Assembly: GCA_958295805.1 (NCBI GenBank) | Contig: OY282373.1 | Span: 2,831,499 to 2,895,498 of the forward strand | Direction: 5' to 3' | Length of the DNA stretch: 64,000 nucleotides | DNA from: an uncultured Nitrospirales bacterium | GTDB lineage: Bacteria; Nitrospirota; Nitrospiria; Nitrospirales; UBA8639 | In this document: one piece after another, positions 7,992 through 16,860 of the stretch | How the letters are laid out: the number at the start of each line of letters is the position of its first letter | Numbering within the stretch: position 1 is the stretch's first letter | Position numbers and translations under genes: made by a program | The notes under the pieces: model-generated | Database searches by the model: none | What the model saw: only the letters and a program-made list of their open reading frames with translations | Told to the model about the DNA's origin: nothing

Positions 7992-10562
7992 ATGGAACTG
8001 CATGACCACATTGTGTTTGGTGCTTTATTGCACGATATAGGTAAATTTTTCGAGCGGGCAAACCGGCTTGGTGAATATCGTGATGACGACAACCAAAAAC
8101 AACAAGATTGTCCATGGCAACGACGACAAGGTGGGTACTGGAGTCACCTGCACGTATTACACACCCGACGTTTTTGTGAGGAACTGTGCCGTATCGTTCC
8201 AATCTTACAACCACTATCAGAACAACACGATTCGCAAGCAGCAGATAACTGGATCAATATGGCTGCACATCATCATGTCGCCTCTACGAATATGGAACGC
8301 CTTCTTCAGGCGGCTGACCATTTTGCCAGTGCCGAACGTGAGCAGGGGAATTTTTATCAGCAAGGTATTCATCGACGTACCCGCCTGGAACCTATCCTTG
8401 AGCGCATCAATTTAGATGGTGTGAACAAAACCGCTGAGTTCCGTGTAAAGCTTCGGCCGTTATCGCCCAGCAGGGAAGATGTATTTCCACTGCGGACAAC
8501 TGAGTTTGAACCCTCTATGGAACCTGTCGGAGAAGACTCTATTTGGCTCAGTCCAACGTACTTATCAGACGATTATCAGAGACTTGCCGATGGTTTGCTG
8601 AATGCTATGGAAAACATGCCGAAATATGACCGCTTGACACCGGCTTCCTTGCGTTCATTCATGACGACGCTGTTGGCACAAATGGAACGTTTCCTGGTCA
8701 CCGTTCCGGCAGCAACAAACGTCAGACACCCGGACATATCTCTATACGATCATTTGCGCGTGACCGCCGCTATTGCAGAAGGATTATTCCTGCATCATCA
8801 GTTCCGTAACACGCTTGATCAGCCCGATACGTTCAGTGATAAAGCCACTTCAAAATGGCGTTTGGTCTGTGGCGATTTTTCCGGTATCCAGAATTTCATT
8901 TATAAGATTACCAGCAAAGGCGCTGCGAAAGGCTTACGAGGTCGATCCCTGTATATACAACTGCTATGTGACGGCGTTGCAGAACATTTATTACGGAAAC
9001 TCAAACTTTATCCTACTGCCCGCATTTATTCTTCTGGTGGCAAGTTTTACCTGCTTATACCCGACTGTCTGGAGCAATCATTAAAAGACGAAGTAGCGAC
9101 AATAAATGAGGCTCTGATTACGGAATTTCAAGGAGATGTTTTTCTCGGCATTGGTATCGCACCGGTATGTGGCAGAGATTTTGCCGGAGGCAATATGGGT
9201 AAATGCTGGAAAGCCGCAAATGACAACCTGATGCGTGACCGACAGCAGCGATTTCGTCCACTATTGGAAAATGACCCTCGTTTCTTTAATGCACAAAAAC
9301 TCGCGTCAGGCACTGCTTGTGGAGTCTGTGGTCGAGACGATGAGGGTGCTGGAATCAAACAATCAGATGATGAACCGATCTGCAAACAATGTGGTGATTT
9401 ACAACGATTAGGGCAAAAACTGACGGATGCAAAGGCCTTCTTCTGGATTTGGGAGACCGACAGGGATAATTTTAGGGAAAACGATTTACATATTCAGTTA
9501 CCCGGTACAAGTTGGCATATTCATGTTTTAGAAGGTCAGGATGACTTACCTGCAACCAGCAAGTTACGTTCACTGACAAACAGCTATTGGGAGAGCATTA
9601 ACCAAATCATTGATCCAATATCCAATGACAACGGTTATGCCAGCGGCTTTCGATTGCTTGGCAGGTGGAACCGTGACAAGGAGGCCGGAGATTGGGAATT
9701 TAATGATTTCGATGAAAACGCCACGGGTATCCAGCGCATGGGCGTATTACGTCTGGATGTCGATAATTTGGGTGAAATATTTATCCGAGGGCTTAAATTT
9801 CCAGGCGTGACGGGTAGAGAAGACGAAATGGGATCATTATCCAGGATAACGACCTTATCGCGCCAGTTACACCTGTTTTTTGCCGGTCACCTTATGGAGA
9901 TACTCAGAGGCTATCAACGCAGCCAAATTATTTATTCTGGCGGTGACGATATATTTCTCATCGGTTCCTGGGATGAGTTGCCGGAAGTCGCACATAAAAT
10001 TCGTCGTGAATTTCAACACTATTGCGCAGACAATCCAGTATTTACGCTTTCCGGTGGTCTCGTCATGGTTGATGGTAAATATCCTATATCACGTGCAGCA
10101 GACTTGGCCCGCGAAGACGAATTAAGGGCAAAAGCCTTGGACCGTAACAAACGTGAAAAAGATGCAATCTGTTTACTTGATACGGTGATCGGCTGGGAAG
10201 AATATCCTCGTGCCCTGAAGTTAAGAAAACAGATCGAGACGATTATCCAAAAAACCAAGACTCGGGCGATACTCGGCAGACTGCGGTCGGTTGTACTTGC
10301 AGTCGAAGAATTTCAACGCCTCAGTAATAAACGAAATTTGCAGGACGAAGAAATGCGTGAACTGTTACATTGGCAACAATGGCGCTGGCGGCTGATTTAC
10401 AACTTGAAACGCATGGCGCACCGTGCTCCAGAAATTAAAGAAGATTTGGACGAGTTAATCACAACCATTACGGAAAGCCGCACTGAATCAATCCGGCCTG
10501 TGATTGAATGGCTACAATTGCCCACTCGCTGGGCTGAATTTTTAACAAGGAGAACTAACTAA
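7992..10562 (+). CDS. csm1: Type III-A Cas10/Csm1 (HD nuclease and cOA synthase)
   Basis: Large subunit of the Csm effector complex; it cleaves ssDNA through its HD domain and makes cyclic oligoadenylates through its Palm domain when target RNA is bound. 856 residues, normal for Csm1. The N-terminal HD motif LLHDIGKF (H14-D15) and AAHHHV are intact. A four-Cys zinc motif follows (CGVCG about 443, CKQC about 466). The catalytic Palm motif YSGGDD is intact (GGDD 650-653), so signalling is predicted. C-terminal helical domain D4 follows. The stop overlaps the csm2 start by one base (TAATG). Base composition is more AT-rich than the flanking core genes, in keeping with transfer. Confidence 0.95.
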   Translation: MELHDHIVFGALLHDIGKFFERANRLGEYRDDDNQKQQDCPWQRRQGGYWSHLHVLHTRRFCEELCRIVPILQPLSEQHDSQAADNWINMAAHHHVASTNMERLLQAADHFASAEREQGNFYQQGIHRRTRLEPILERINLDGVNKTAEFRVKLRPLSPSREDVFPLRTTEFEPSMEPVGEDSIWLSPTYLSDDYQRLADGLLNAMENMPKYDRLTPASLRSFMTTLLAQMERFLVTVPAATNVRHPDISLYDHLRVTAAIAEGLFLHHQFRNTLDQPDTFSDKATSKWRLVCGDFSGIQNFIYKITSKGAAKGLRGRSLYIQLLCDGVAEHLLRKLKLYPTARIYSSGGKFYLLIPDCLEQSLKDEVATINEALITEFQGDVFLGIGIAPVCGRDFAGGNMGKCWKAANDNLMRDRQQRFRPLLENDPRFFNAQKLASGTACGVCGRDDEGAGIKQSDDEPICKQCGDLQRLGQKLTDAKAFFWIWETDRDNFRENDLHIQLPGTSWHIHVLEGQDDLPATSKLRSLTNSYWESINQIIDPISNDNGYASGFRLLGRWNRDKEAGDWEFNDFDENATGIQRMGVLRLDVDNLGEIFIRGLKFPGVTGREDEMGSLSRITTLSRQLHLFFAGHLMEILRGYQRSQIIYSGGDDIFLIGSWDELPEVAHKIRREFQHYCADNPVFTLSGGLVMVDGKYPISRAADLAREDELRAKALDRNKREKDAICLLDTVIGWEEYPRALKLRKQIETIIQKTKTRAILGRLRSVVLAVEEFQRLSNKRNLQDEEMRELLHWQQWRWRLIYNLKRMAHRAPEIKEDLDELITTITESRTESIRPVIEWLQLPTRWAEFLTRRTN

Positions 10563-10972
10563 TGCCGACACCAAATAGACCAATAATGCAATCTTCAACA
10601 CCACAACCTGAAGTAATCAAAGGCTACATTATCAAAAACGATACTGCTAAAGAAATGGTCCAATTTGCAGAGGAATTTGGCCGGAAATATAAAGAAGACA
10701 TTACTACCAGCCAAATACGGAATGCTTACGGGAGCATGAAAAAACTTGAAATGTCGGGTTGGCAAGGTAGCCGCACACAGCGCACACTACTTCTTCTCAA
10801 ACCCAGGTTGGCTTATGCCTCAGGCCGGAACCATCGTAACGAAGGGTTGAAAAAGCTAAGAGAGGTGATAGAGCACGCGATTGATGCTGTAACCGATGAA
10901 GAATCATTTCAGCGTTTTTGCCAATTCTTTGAAGCGATAGTCGCCTACCATAGAGCAGCGGGAGGGAAATAA
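10562..10972 (+). CDS. csm2: Type III-A small subunit Csm2
   Basis: 136 residues, almost all predicted helix, as in the Csm2 (Cas11) small subunits that line the inner filament of the Csm complex and contact the crRNA:target duplex. Family-type segments are TSQIRNAYGSMKKLEM and LLLLKPRLAYASGR. Its place between csm1 and csm3 confirms the call. It starts one base before the csm1 stop and ends two bases before the csm3 ATG, whose ribosome site (GGGAGG) lies in its last codons. The first 18 residues are Pro/Gln rich and may be disordered. Confidence 0.92.
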   Translation: MPTPNRPIMQSSTPQPEVIKGYIIKNDTAKEMVQFAEEFGRKYKEDITTSQIRNAYGSMKKLEMSGWQGSRTQRTLLLLKPRLAYASGRNHRNEGLKKLREVIEHAIDAVTDEESFQRFCQFFEAIVAYHRAAGGK

Positions 10973-10974
10973 CC

Positions 10975-11757
10975 ATGACCGACATCAAAAAAGTAACCAG
11001 CAAAATCTTTGTCCGGGGTAATTTGACAGCATTAACCGGTCTGCATGTCGGTGGTAATTCCGTTGGCATGGCCATAGGCGGTGCGGATTCCGTCGTCGTA
11101 CGCAATCCATTGACCAATGATCCGTATGTTCCAGGTTCGTCATTACGAGGCAAGATGCGAGCCTTACTCGAACGGGTACGAGGCGAGGAAAGCAGCAATA
11201 ACAGCGACGAAGGGGGATTCTCTTTAAGCAATAAGAACGAAGCCTTGGCAGGGAAAAAGCCAGATACATCATTAGGCAAGCTGTTTGGCGTTGCCGCTGA
11301 AGACTCAAAAGAACCAACACGTTTGATCGTGCGCGATGCCCTGTTGACAGAAGAAAGTAGAGAAAAGCTTCTGTCTGCGCCCAATGCCGATATGCCAATG
11401 ACTGAGGTCAAGACAGAGGTCTGGATTGATCGTATCACCTCTGCTGCTAATCCACGCCAAATTGAACGTGTACCAGCAGGTGCGGAGTTTACATTTGAAC
11501 TTGTCCTTACCTTAATTGAAGGCGATAACCACGAGCATTTTCTCAATCTACTGTTTGAGGGATTGCGTCTAGTCGAAGCGGATACACTGGGGGGTAGCGG
11601 TTCCCGTGGTTATGGGCAAGTCAAGTTTTTTGTCACTTCACTGACTCAACGGACCGCGGAACAATACAAATCAGGCAACAATGAGGAAAATTTATCTGGT
11701 TACGAGATACCTGATGAATTCAATTCATCTGTTGCAGAAGCCGAAACTGTTACCTGA
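10975..11757 (+). CDS. csm3: Type III-A RAMP protein Csm3 (target RNA nuclease backbone)
   Basis: 260-residue Cas7-type RAMP that forms the helical backbone of the Csm complex and cuts target RNA every 6 nt. N-terminal LTGLHVGG, then IGGADSVVVRNP with the predicted catalytic Asp38 retained, and PGSSLRGKMRALLE. The Gly-rich loop LGGSGSRGYGQVKF is near residue 200-213. The preceding GGGAGGG gives a good ribosome site. RNA cleavage should therefore be active. Confidence 0.94.
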   Translation: MTDIKKVTSKIFVRGNLTALTGLHVGGNSVGMAIGGADSVVVRNPLTNDPYVPGSSLRGKMRALLERVRGEESSNNSDEGGFSLSNKNEALAGKKPDTSLGKLFGVAAEDSKEPTRLIVRDALLTEESREKLLSAPNADMPMTEVKTEVWIDRITSAANPRQIERVPAGAEFTFELVLTLIEGDNHEHFLNLLFEGLRLVEADTLGGSGSRGYGQVKFFVTSLTQRTAEQYKSGNNEENLSGYEIPDEFNSSVAEAETVT

Positions 11758-11768
11758 AACAAACTGTT

Positions 11769-12755
11769 ATGGACTGCTATAAACTCAAATTTACAGCACC
11801 CTTTCACGTCGATAGTCGCGGCAATAATTTCTACGATGAATCCGAGGTCTTCATTCATTCGGATACGTTGAGTGCCGCGATTGTATCAACGTGGGCATTG
11901 TTGGAACCGAATGCTGCCACTGAACGGGCGGCATCTCCACCGTTTTTGCTCAGTTCCGCATTTCCCTATTTTCGGAGGACGTATTTTTTGCCTCGCCCGC
12001 TTGGGAGCACTGCACCGGCGTTATCCGATGAAAACTTACGCAGCTATAAAAGGCTTAAAAAGATTCAATGGTTGGCTTCCGAACTGTGGCCCGCCGTTGC
12101 GGCAGATGGCTGGCAAATAAAACTTGATGATGTCGACGTCGTTCAATCGACGTTGGCCCTACCCAAGGGAACTTGTCCACAAACAGAAAAATTATGGGCA
12201 CAAGAAGGGCGACCGAGACTGGCTACGGACCGTGCCAATGGAGCACCGCTGGAGGGGCAATTATTCAACTTTGAGCGTGTCCACTTCGACACGGAAGCCG
12301 GTCTGTACTTCCTGGCGCATTTTGGTGACGATAACGACAGAAAGGGGTTCGAAGGGGCGCTCAGCCTTCTCGGTGACAGTGGCATCGGCGCAGACCGTAG
12401 TAATGGCAACGGGTTTTTTCACTGGCAAAAAGCAGACGACTTTCCTGAACTACCGGCTACCGATACTGGTCTTGTTACGGCGTTATCGCTCATCAACCCC
12501 GCTCCTGAAGATTTTTCAGATACCTGGCTTGAAGGATCAAGCTACAACATAACCAGTCGTGGCGGATGGATTGCGCATCACGGTTTACGTCGATTGCGGC
12601 TACGCATGTTTACCGAAGGCAGCCAGTTTCGCCGATCGCTTGCCGGCCAAGTCGTTGAAGTCACACCAACCAATTTTCCTGAAGGGAGAACGTCACCTTA
12701 CCCAATCTACCGCGACGGTAGAGGGTTTTTTATAGGAACAGGAAGCGTGTCATGA
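11769..12755 (+). CDS. csm4: Type III-A RAMP protein Csm4
   Basis: 328-residue Cas5-type RAMP that caps the Csm backbone, contacts Cas10 and holds the crRNA 5' tag. Family features: short N-terminal strand MDCYKLKFTAPFHV, the HSDTLSAAIVSTWALL segment typical of Csm4, and the Gly-rich stretch DSGIGADRSNGNGFF near residue 205. Csm4 ends and Csm5 begins in a 4-base ATGA overlap, so the two are coupled. Confidence 0.92.
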   Translation: MDCYKLKFTAPFHVDSRGNNFYDESEVFIHSDTLSAAIVSTWALLEPNAATERAASPPFLLSSAFPYFRRTYFLPRPLGSTAPALSDENLRSYKRLKKIQWLASELWPAVAADGWQIKLDDVDVVQSTLALPKGTCPQTEKLWAQEGRPRLATDRANGAPLEGQLFNFERVHFDTEAGLYFLAHFGDDNDRKGFEGALSLLGDSGIGADRSNGNGFFHWQKADDFPELPATDTGLVTALSLINPAPEDFSDTWLEGSSYNITSRGGWIAHHGLRRLRLRMFTEGSQFRRSLAGQVVEVTPTNFPEGRTSPYPIYRDGRGFFIGTGSVS

Positions 12756-14167
12756 AGGGGCAAACGGAAACGATCAAACTTGCCGTTGAAATACTGACAC
12801 CGGTACATGTCGGATCAGGACAAGAATTACATCGTGAACTCGATTACATAGAACAACGAGGACAGGTGTTTGTTGTCGACCAGAACCAAACGTTTAACGA
12901 CATCGCATCAGGGAATGCAGAACTTGATACGTTGCAGCAAGCAAATTCCAAGTTGAGCGATTTAGTCAAGCTCGCGGATGCTTATCATGGCTATTTACTG
13001 CCCGGTTTATCGAAAACACCAATGCCAGAACGTATCAGGGCTTGTATGAAAGATGCCATGTTTCTTCCTTATCTGCCGGGTAGTTCCATAAAAGGTGCCA
13101 TTCGCACTGCCCTGTTGGCTGAATGGCTACGCAGCAACCCGAGTGAAGCGACAAAACGTCTTCCGCAAGGAAATAGATCACCCAAAATGGCTGCAACTGA
13201 CATCACGAAATATGCCTTTGGCCCTGACCCAAACAAGGATCTCCTGCGTGCCTTGCACGTTGGCGATGCCAACTTCCAAACCGGTGATTTGCGCCTTGCT
13301 GACGTTCGTTGGCTCAACATCTCCAAAACCAACGACAAAGAGTCCGCGAAATGGCGCAATATGTCCAACCGACGAAACGAGAACAGGTGGCAGGATGCCA
13401 GCGGTATTTACGCGGAGGCTTTAGCACCAGACGCAATCGCGGTTATGGCGCTGCAATGGGATCAATTCTTGTTGAACGATCTAGGGCATTGGGATGCTCC
13501 TAAACATGGTCTTAAGTTACTGCCGAGGGACTCTGCCGGACTCTTTACAAAACTCAACAAGCACGCCGAGTATATTCTCCGACAAGAGATAGAATTTTTT
13601 CAGCGTTACAGGCAAGAAACAATTGTTCAACGATGCAAGACATTACTCCAAAGCGTTCAACAAGCGGATAATGCTGCTTATCTGAGATTGGCTTGGGGCA
13701 GCGGTTGGCGGGGAATGACGGGCGATTGGCAAGATGCCGAAACACAAAAAGAAATGCGTAGTCTTTATAAGCTTGGAAAACGCGAATCTGACATCTTTCC
13801 AAAAACCAGAAGATTAGCCGTACAAGGAGATCCCTGTTTGCCATTGGGCTGGGTAAAACTCTCACCTTGGTCAAATGAGGCAGAAAAACGTATCGGAAGT
13901 CAAAAGACGAGTCAGATACACATCCCGATCAGCCCATGGGTTGAAGAACAATTGGTGGCCATTCAAAGACAGCACCACACCTCAATCGATGAAGCCCTGC
14001 GTGGTCAGCCGCTCGCAAAATCATGGCAAGCCATTGAAAACCGTGACCTGAAACAGACGGCTTTAGCAGACATCCGGGCGCGTTGGCAGGAAAAGGGGTG
14101 GTGGGATAACCCACCACCCGGCAAGTCGATGAAAAAAGCATTGCAAATTTATAAAGGAGAAAATTGA
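12752..14167 (+). CDS. csm5: Type III-A RAMP protein Csm5
   Basis: 471-residue RAMP at the opposite end of the Csm filament, linked to crRNA 3' maturation through host nucleases. Family features are the N-terminal LTPVHVGSGQ, the FLPYLPGSSIKGAIRTALL segment (about 108-125), a long helical middle, and a Gly/Trp-rich stretch LRLAWGSGWRGMTGDW near 309-324 as in other Csm5. Start overlaps csm4. After its stop there are about 150 bases before the next gene, possibly the end of the csm transcript; no clear terminator is seen. Confidence 0.92.
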   Translation: MKGQTETIKLAVEILTPVHVGSGQELHRELDYIEQRGQVFVVDQNQTFNDIASGNAELDTLQQANSKLSDLVKLADAYHGYLLPGLSKTPMPERIRACMKDAMFLPYLPGSSIKGAIRTALLAEWLRSNPSEATKRLPQGNRSPKMAATDITKYAFGPDPNKDLLRALHVGDANFQTGDLRLADVRWLNISKTNDKESAKWRNMSNRRNENRWQDASGIYAEALAPDAIAVMALQWDQFLLNDLGHWDAPKHGLKLLPRDSAGLFTKLNKHAEYILRQEIEFFQRYRQETIVQRCKTLLQSVQQADNAAYLRLAWGSGWRGMTGDWQDAETQKEMRSLYKLGKRESDIFPKTRRLAVQGDPCLPLGWVKLSPWSNEAEKRIGSQKTSQIHIPISPWVEEQLVAIQRQHHTSIDEALRGQPLAKSWQAIENRDLKQTALADIRARWQEKGWWDNPPPGKSMKKALQIYKGEN

Positions 14168-14320
14168 TACGCGGCGGATCAGACTTGGTATAAATTTTCA
14201 ACGGCACCAGCGGCACCATGTGACACTTGGAAAATGCCGCAGTTTGGAAACAAGACTCTTTCGTCAAAACCATTTATATGTTTTAGCAATGACGACAAGA
14301 AACACCATTGAGGCGACGGC

Positions 14321-14752
14321 ATGACGGAAGAAAAAGAACGTTGGCAATATCGGTTCGATAATTTTAAGAGAGCCTACTTTCTATTACAGGAAGCAGCAGA
14401 AAGTCATCAAGAGGGTCTGCTCAATCAATTAGCGAAAGAGGGGATGATTCAACGATTTGAGTATTGTACGGAATTAGCCTGGAAAACGATCAAAGATTAT
14501 TTGGAAAGCCAGAACGTGGTCTTTGAGCAAATAACTCCCAGAGCTGTCTTAAAAGAAGCCGTCGCGGCAAAACTCATATCGAATGGGGAAGATTGGATGA
14601 GCGCGTTAGACGCACGCAATAAAATGAGTCACACGTATGACTTCAAGCAATTCGACGCCGTGATTGAAAAAATAGAAGGAACGTACCTCAACTGTTTTGG
14701 TGAGCTGTATGAAAAACTGTCTGGAGCTTATAGAGGCGCCGGTGATGATTGA
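14321..14752 (+). CDS. HEPN protein of the HI0074 / nucleotidyltransferase-substrate-binding family
   Basis: 143 residues, all helical. Matches the HI0074-type family by MIQRFEYCTELAWKTIKDYL, ITPRAVLKEAV and SALDARNKMSHTYD. The RNKMSHTY stretch is an RX4HXY HEPN active-site motif, as in HepT toxins. It is paired with the next gene, a minimal nucleotidyltransferase overlapping its stop by 8 bases, so a HepT/MntA-type toxin-antitoxin module is likely. Order is HEPN then MNT, the reverse of 7336-7898. It lies between csm5 and csx16 in cas orientation. Confidence 0.85.
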   Translation: MTEEKERWQYRFDNFKRAYFLLQEAAESHQEGLLNQLAKEGMIQRFEYCTELAWKTIKDYLESQNVVFEQITPRAVLKEAVAAKLISNGEDWMSALDARNKMSHTYDFKQFDAVIEKIEGTYLNCFGELYEKLSGAYRGAGDD

Positions 14753-15050
14753 TCACGGACTGAGCGAGGATCAGTTACGGGTAATCAAGGAAACCCTTGA
14801 GAACTTCGCGCCTGCGTTTGAGTCCGTCTCTGTGTTTGGCTCCAGGGCAACGGGGACGTACAAGAGTTATTCCGATATCGATCTAGTGCTCTACGGCGAC
14901 CTTGATGAAGAGACCATTGACCGTTTATGGACCTGTTTTTCTGAAAGCAGCCTGCCTTATAAGGTCGACGTGACGGCCTATAACCTTGTGACGCATCCAC
15001 CGTTGAAAGAGCATATCGATCGGTGTGCCAAGCCGTTGGTCTTAGAATAA
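14745..15050 (+). CDS. MNT-type nucleotidyltransferase (HI0073-like)
   Basis: 101 residues. Catalytic signature GSRATGTYKSYSDIDLVLYG (GSx10DxD), then KVDVTAYNLV with the third acidic residue. ATG 14745 is chosen because GAGG (14733-14736) sits 8 bases upstream and overlap with the HEPN stop is typical; the frame is open further upstream to 14697. Expected to modify or neutralise the HEPN partner by AMP transfer (inference from MntA/HepT). Confidence 0.84.
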   Translation: MIDHGLSEDQLRVIKETLENFAPAFESVSVFGSRATGTYKSYSDIDLVLYGDLDEETIDRLWTCFSESSLPYKVDVTAYNLVTHPPLKEHIDRCAKPLVLE

Positions 15051-15119
15051 CCGAGAAGAAATTTGTATGACGTTGCTTGGCCGCTCCTGATGCAGACGTC
15101 CCGCCGATGCACTCCTGAT

Positions 15120-15428
15120 ATGAGTACGATTTTCATTACTCGTCATCCTGGCGCGAGAGCCTGGGCGGAGCAGGAAGGGTTTTCAATGGATGCGATGGTT
15201 GAGCATCTGGAACTTTCAGCAATTGTTCCCGGTGATACGGTACTGGGCACACTGCCAGTTCACGTGGCGGCAGCGGTTTGCGAGCGCGGCGCACGGTATT
15301 TTCACTTATCCATGGATATCCCGGCCACGCGCCGTGGCACGGAGTTAAGCGCGGAAGACATGCGGACATTCGGAGCACGGCTGGAAGAATACGTGATAAC
15401 GAAGCTCATCAAGAGAGAGTCCGTCTAA
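15120..15428 (+). CDS. csx16: Csx16 ring nuclease
   Basis: About 102 residues. The N-terminus MSTIFITRHPGARAWAEQEG is diagnostic of the Csx16 (VVA1548) family; later GDTVLGTLPVHVAAAVCERGARYFHLSMDIP and RGTELSAEDM also match. Csx16 proteins degrade cyclic tetra-adenylate, switching off type III signalling. The start at 15120 is placed where the family begins; no strong Shine-Dalgarno is visible. It is convergent with the CARF-RelE gene, separated by 75 bases, which fits an off-switch paired with a cA4-driven effector. Confidence 0.88.
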   Translation: MSTIFITRHPGARAWAEQEGFSMDAMVEHLELSAIVPGDTVLGTLPVHVAAAVCERGARYFHLSMDIPATRRGTELSAEDMRTFGARLEEYVITKLIKRESV

Positions 15429-15503
15429 GGAGTTGACGGGCGAGACCCACCCCGACCCTTCCCTTTCACGAATAGCCGACAGTTTTTGTACCGGCTTCAT
15501 AAC

Positions 15504-16601
15504 TTAATGCAGAGCTTTATCAAGCACCTCTAGCGTAAACACACCGCATTCAAGACGTCCATACATCCTTTTGGCATCCTGGTCGGCCCAAGCGTCACAC
15601 TCATGCGTATAGTTTTTGACCTTACCTTTCACTGGCTTGAAGTCCAGGGACGCCGGATTGTCCCCACGCTCAAGATAACGCGCAAGCTGATCGATACGCG
15701 TGTTCACGTGCTCCATACGGTCAGAAGGAAGTTTTTCAACACTTTCAGCAAACCTCTCACCGTAGATGATTGTTTGACTTGGAGAAGGCCAGAGTTTTTC
15801 GCCATAAATCTTTTTATGCGTTCGCTCCCAGACCAAATCTCCCCACGGCGACAAACTGACGTCATTGTCAAGACAAAGCAATAAAGTCTCTGGAAGAGCA
15901 TCAAGCTGGCACTGTTCATCAAGACCATTTGCCAAACGCCTGAAGACGTGAAGATGTCGGCGTATCACGTCGTCAGCATCCAGCTTGATTGGCAACCTTG
16001 GTAGACGCAACAATTCGTTACCGGATTCAAAGACGTAGATGGCTTCATCAGCATAAAACGTCGCCAGCGTTTGCAGAAAACCCTGAATGCTTTTGAACCC
16101 ACCCGTGAGATTGAAAACGATATAGGCGTGTTCCCGACAGGGTTCTATCGTCTCCTCACACCATTTCACCAAATCAGACAACGCGCTTTGAAAGGTGAGA
16201 AGGTCCTCCGTCCGCAGATCCTTCGGCTGGTAAAGTTGCACGGAGGAAAGACCAAGACGTTCCAGTGTTTCCTTTATCAGTTCGCCGGTTTGTCTTCCCA
16301 GCCAAGTATCCGTACACAGCAACCAATGTTGGTCGTTTGCCGCCCTATCGAATTGGCCGTCATACAGTTTGAACAGCGCATTCAGTTCTGCCGACATGCG
16401 TGTCATGTGGCGTGCTTCGGCTTTTCGTAATTCCGATTGTGTGGAGTCAAGCCGGTTTTGCAGAGTGGCAAGGTCCTCATGGCTTATCGCTTGTTCGTTT
16501 CGGGTGTTGGCATGACGAGTGACCAAAGCACGTTCATCGTCCGTTGCAGGATTCGTGAGGAGGCTGGTTCCACAGAGTGACAGCACAAAATACGGTTTCA
16601 T
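15504..16601 (-). CDS. CARF-RelE fusion effector (Cami1-like)
   Basis: About 365 residues. The N-terminal CARF domain of the APE2256/Csm6-like kind has LSLCGTSLLTN (8-17), HWLLCTDTWLGRQTGE and the ligand loop IVFNLTGGFKSIQGF (161-175), predicted to bind cyclic oligoadenylate. The last 70 or so residues look like a RelE/HigB toxin fold: RIDQLARYLERGDNPASLDF, KPVKGKVKNYTHECDAW, then RMYGRLECGVFTLEVL and a C-terminal His. CARF-RelE proteins such as Cami1 are cA4-activated, ribosome-dependent mRNA interferases. No HEPN domain is seen. Start 16601 has GGAGGGG 6 bases upstream, better than the ATG at 16670. A Phd-type antitoxin gene lies 40 bases upstream on the same strand. Domain assignment is by eye. 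Confidence 0.72.
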   Translation of the reverse strand: MKPYFVLSLCGTSLLTNPATDDERALVTRHANTRNEQAISHEDLATLQNRLDSTQSELRKAEARHMTRMSAELNALFKLYDGQFDRAANDQHWLLCTDTWLGRQTGELIKETLERLGLSSVQLYQPKDLRTEDLLTFQSALSDLVKWCEETIEPCREHAYIVFNLTGGFKSIQGFLQTLATFYADEAIYVFESGNELLRLPRLPIKLDADDVIRRHLHVFRRLANGLDEQCQLDALPETLLLCLDNDVSLSPWGDLVWERTHKKIYGEKLWPSPSQTIIYGERFAESVEKLPSDRMEHVNTRIDQLARYLERGDNPASLDFKPVKGKVKNYTHECDAWADQDAKRMYGRLECGVFTLEVLDKALH

Positions 16602-16641
16602 CGGATCCCCTCCATTTTCAACGTGCCGCCGTTGGTCTTCT

Positions 16642-16860
16642 CTAGGCTCTGACTGCCAACGGATGCCCAATGTCGTCTTTCATCCCGAGACGGCGACGGG
16701 CTTCGTCCAGTTTGCCGAAATCAATCCCGCCACGCTTGCGGAAGCGCACGAGTTCCACCGCCGGCTCTCCATGTTTCATGATCACAACACGCTCACCGCC
16801 TTGGGCAGCGGCGACAAGTTCGGAAAGGCGTGCTTTTACCTGACACAGGGCAAACTCCAT
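16642..16860 (-). CDS. Phd/YefM-type antitoxin
   Basis: 72 residues with the classic prevent-host-death N-terminus: QVKARLSELVAAAQGGERVVI followed by MKHGEPAVELV. The C-terminus (DEARRRLGMKDDIGHPLAVRA) is the part that would bind a toxin. Good ribosome site AGGAG 8 bases before the ATG. Normally such genes neutralise a RelE, Doc or VapC toxin encoded next door and autorepress the operon. Here the next gene downstream encodes the CARF-RelE fusion and no PIN or Doc gene is present, so the CARF-RelE protein is the candidate partner. An orphaned VapC-type antitoxin is the alternative. Confidence 0.83.
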   Translation of the reverse strand: MEFALCQVKARLSELVAAAQGGERVVIMKHGEPAVELVRFRKRGGIDFGKLDEARRRLGMKDDIGHPLAVRA

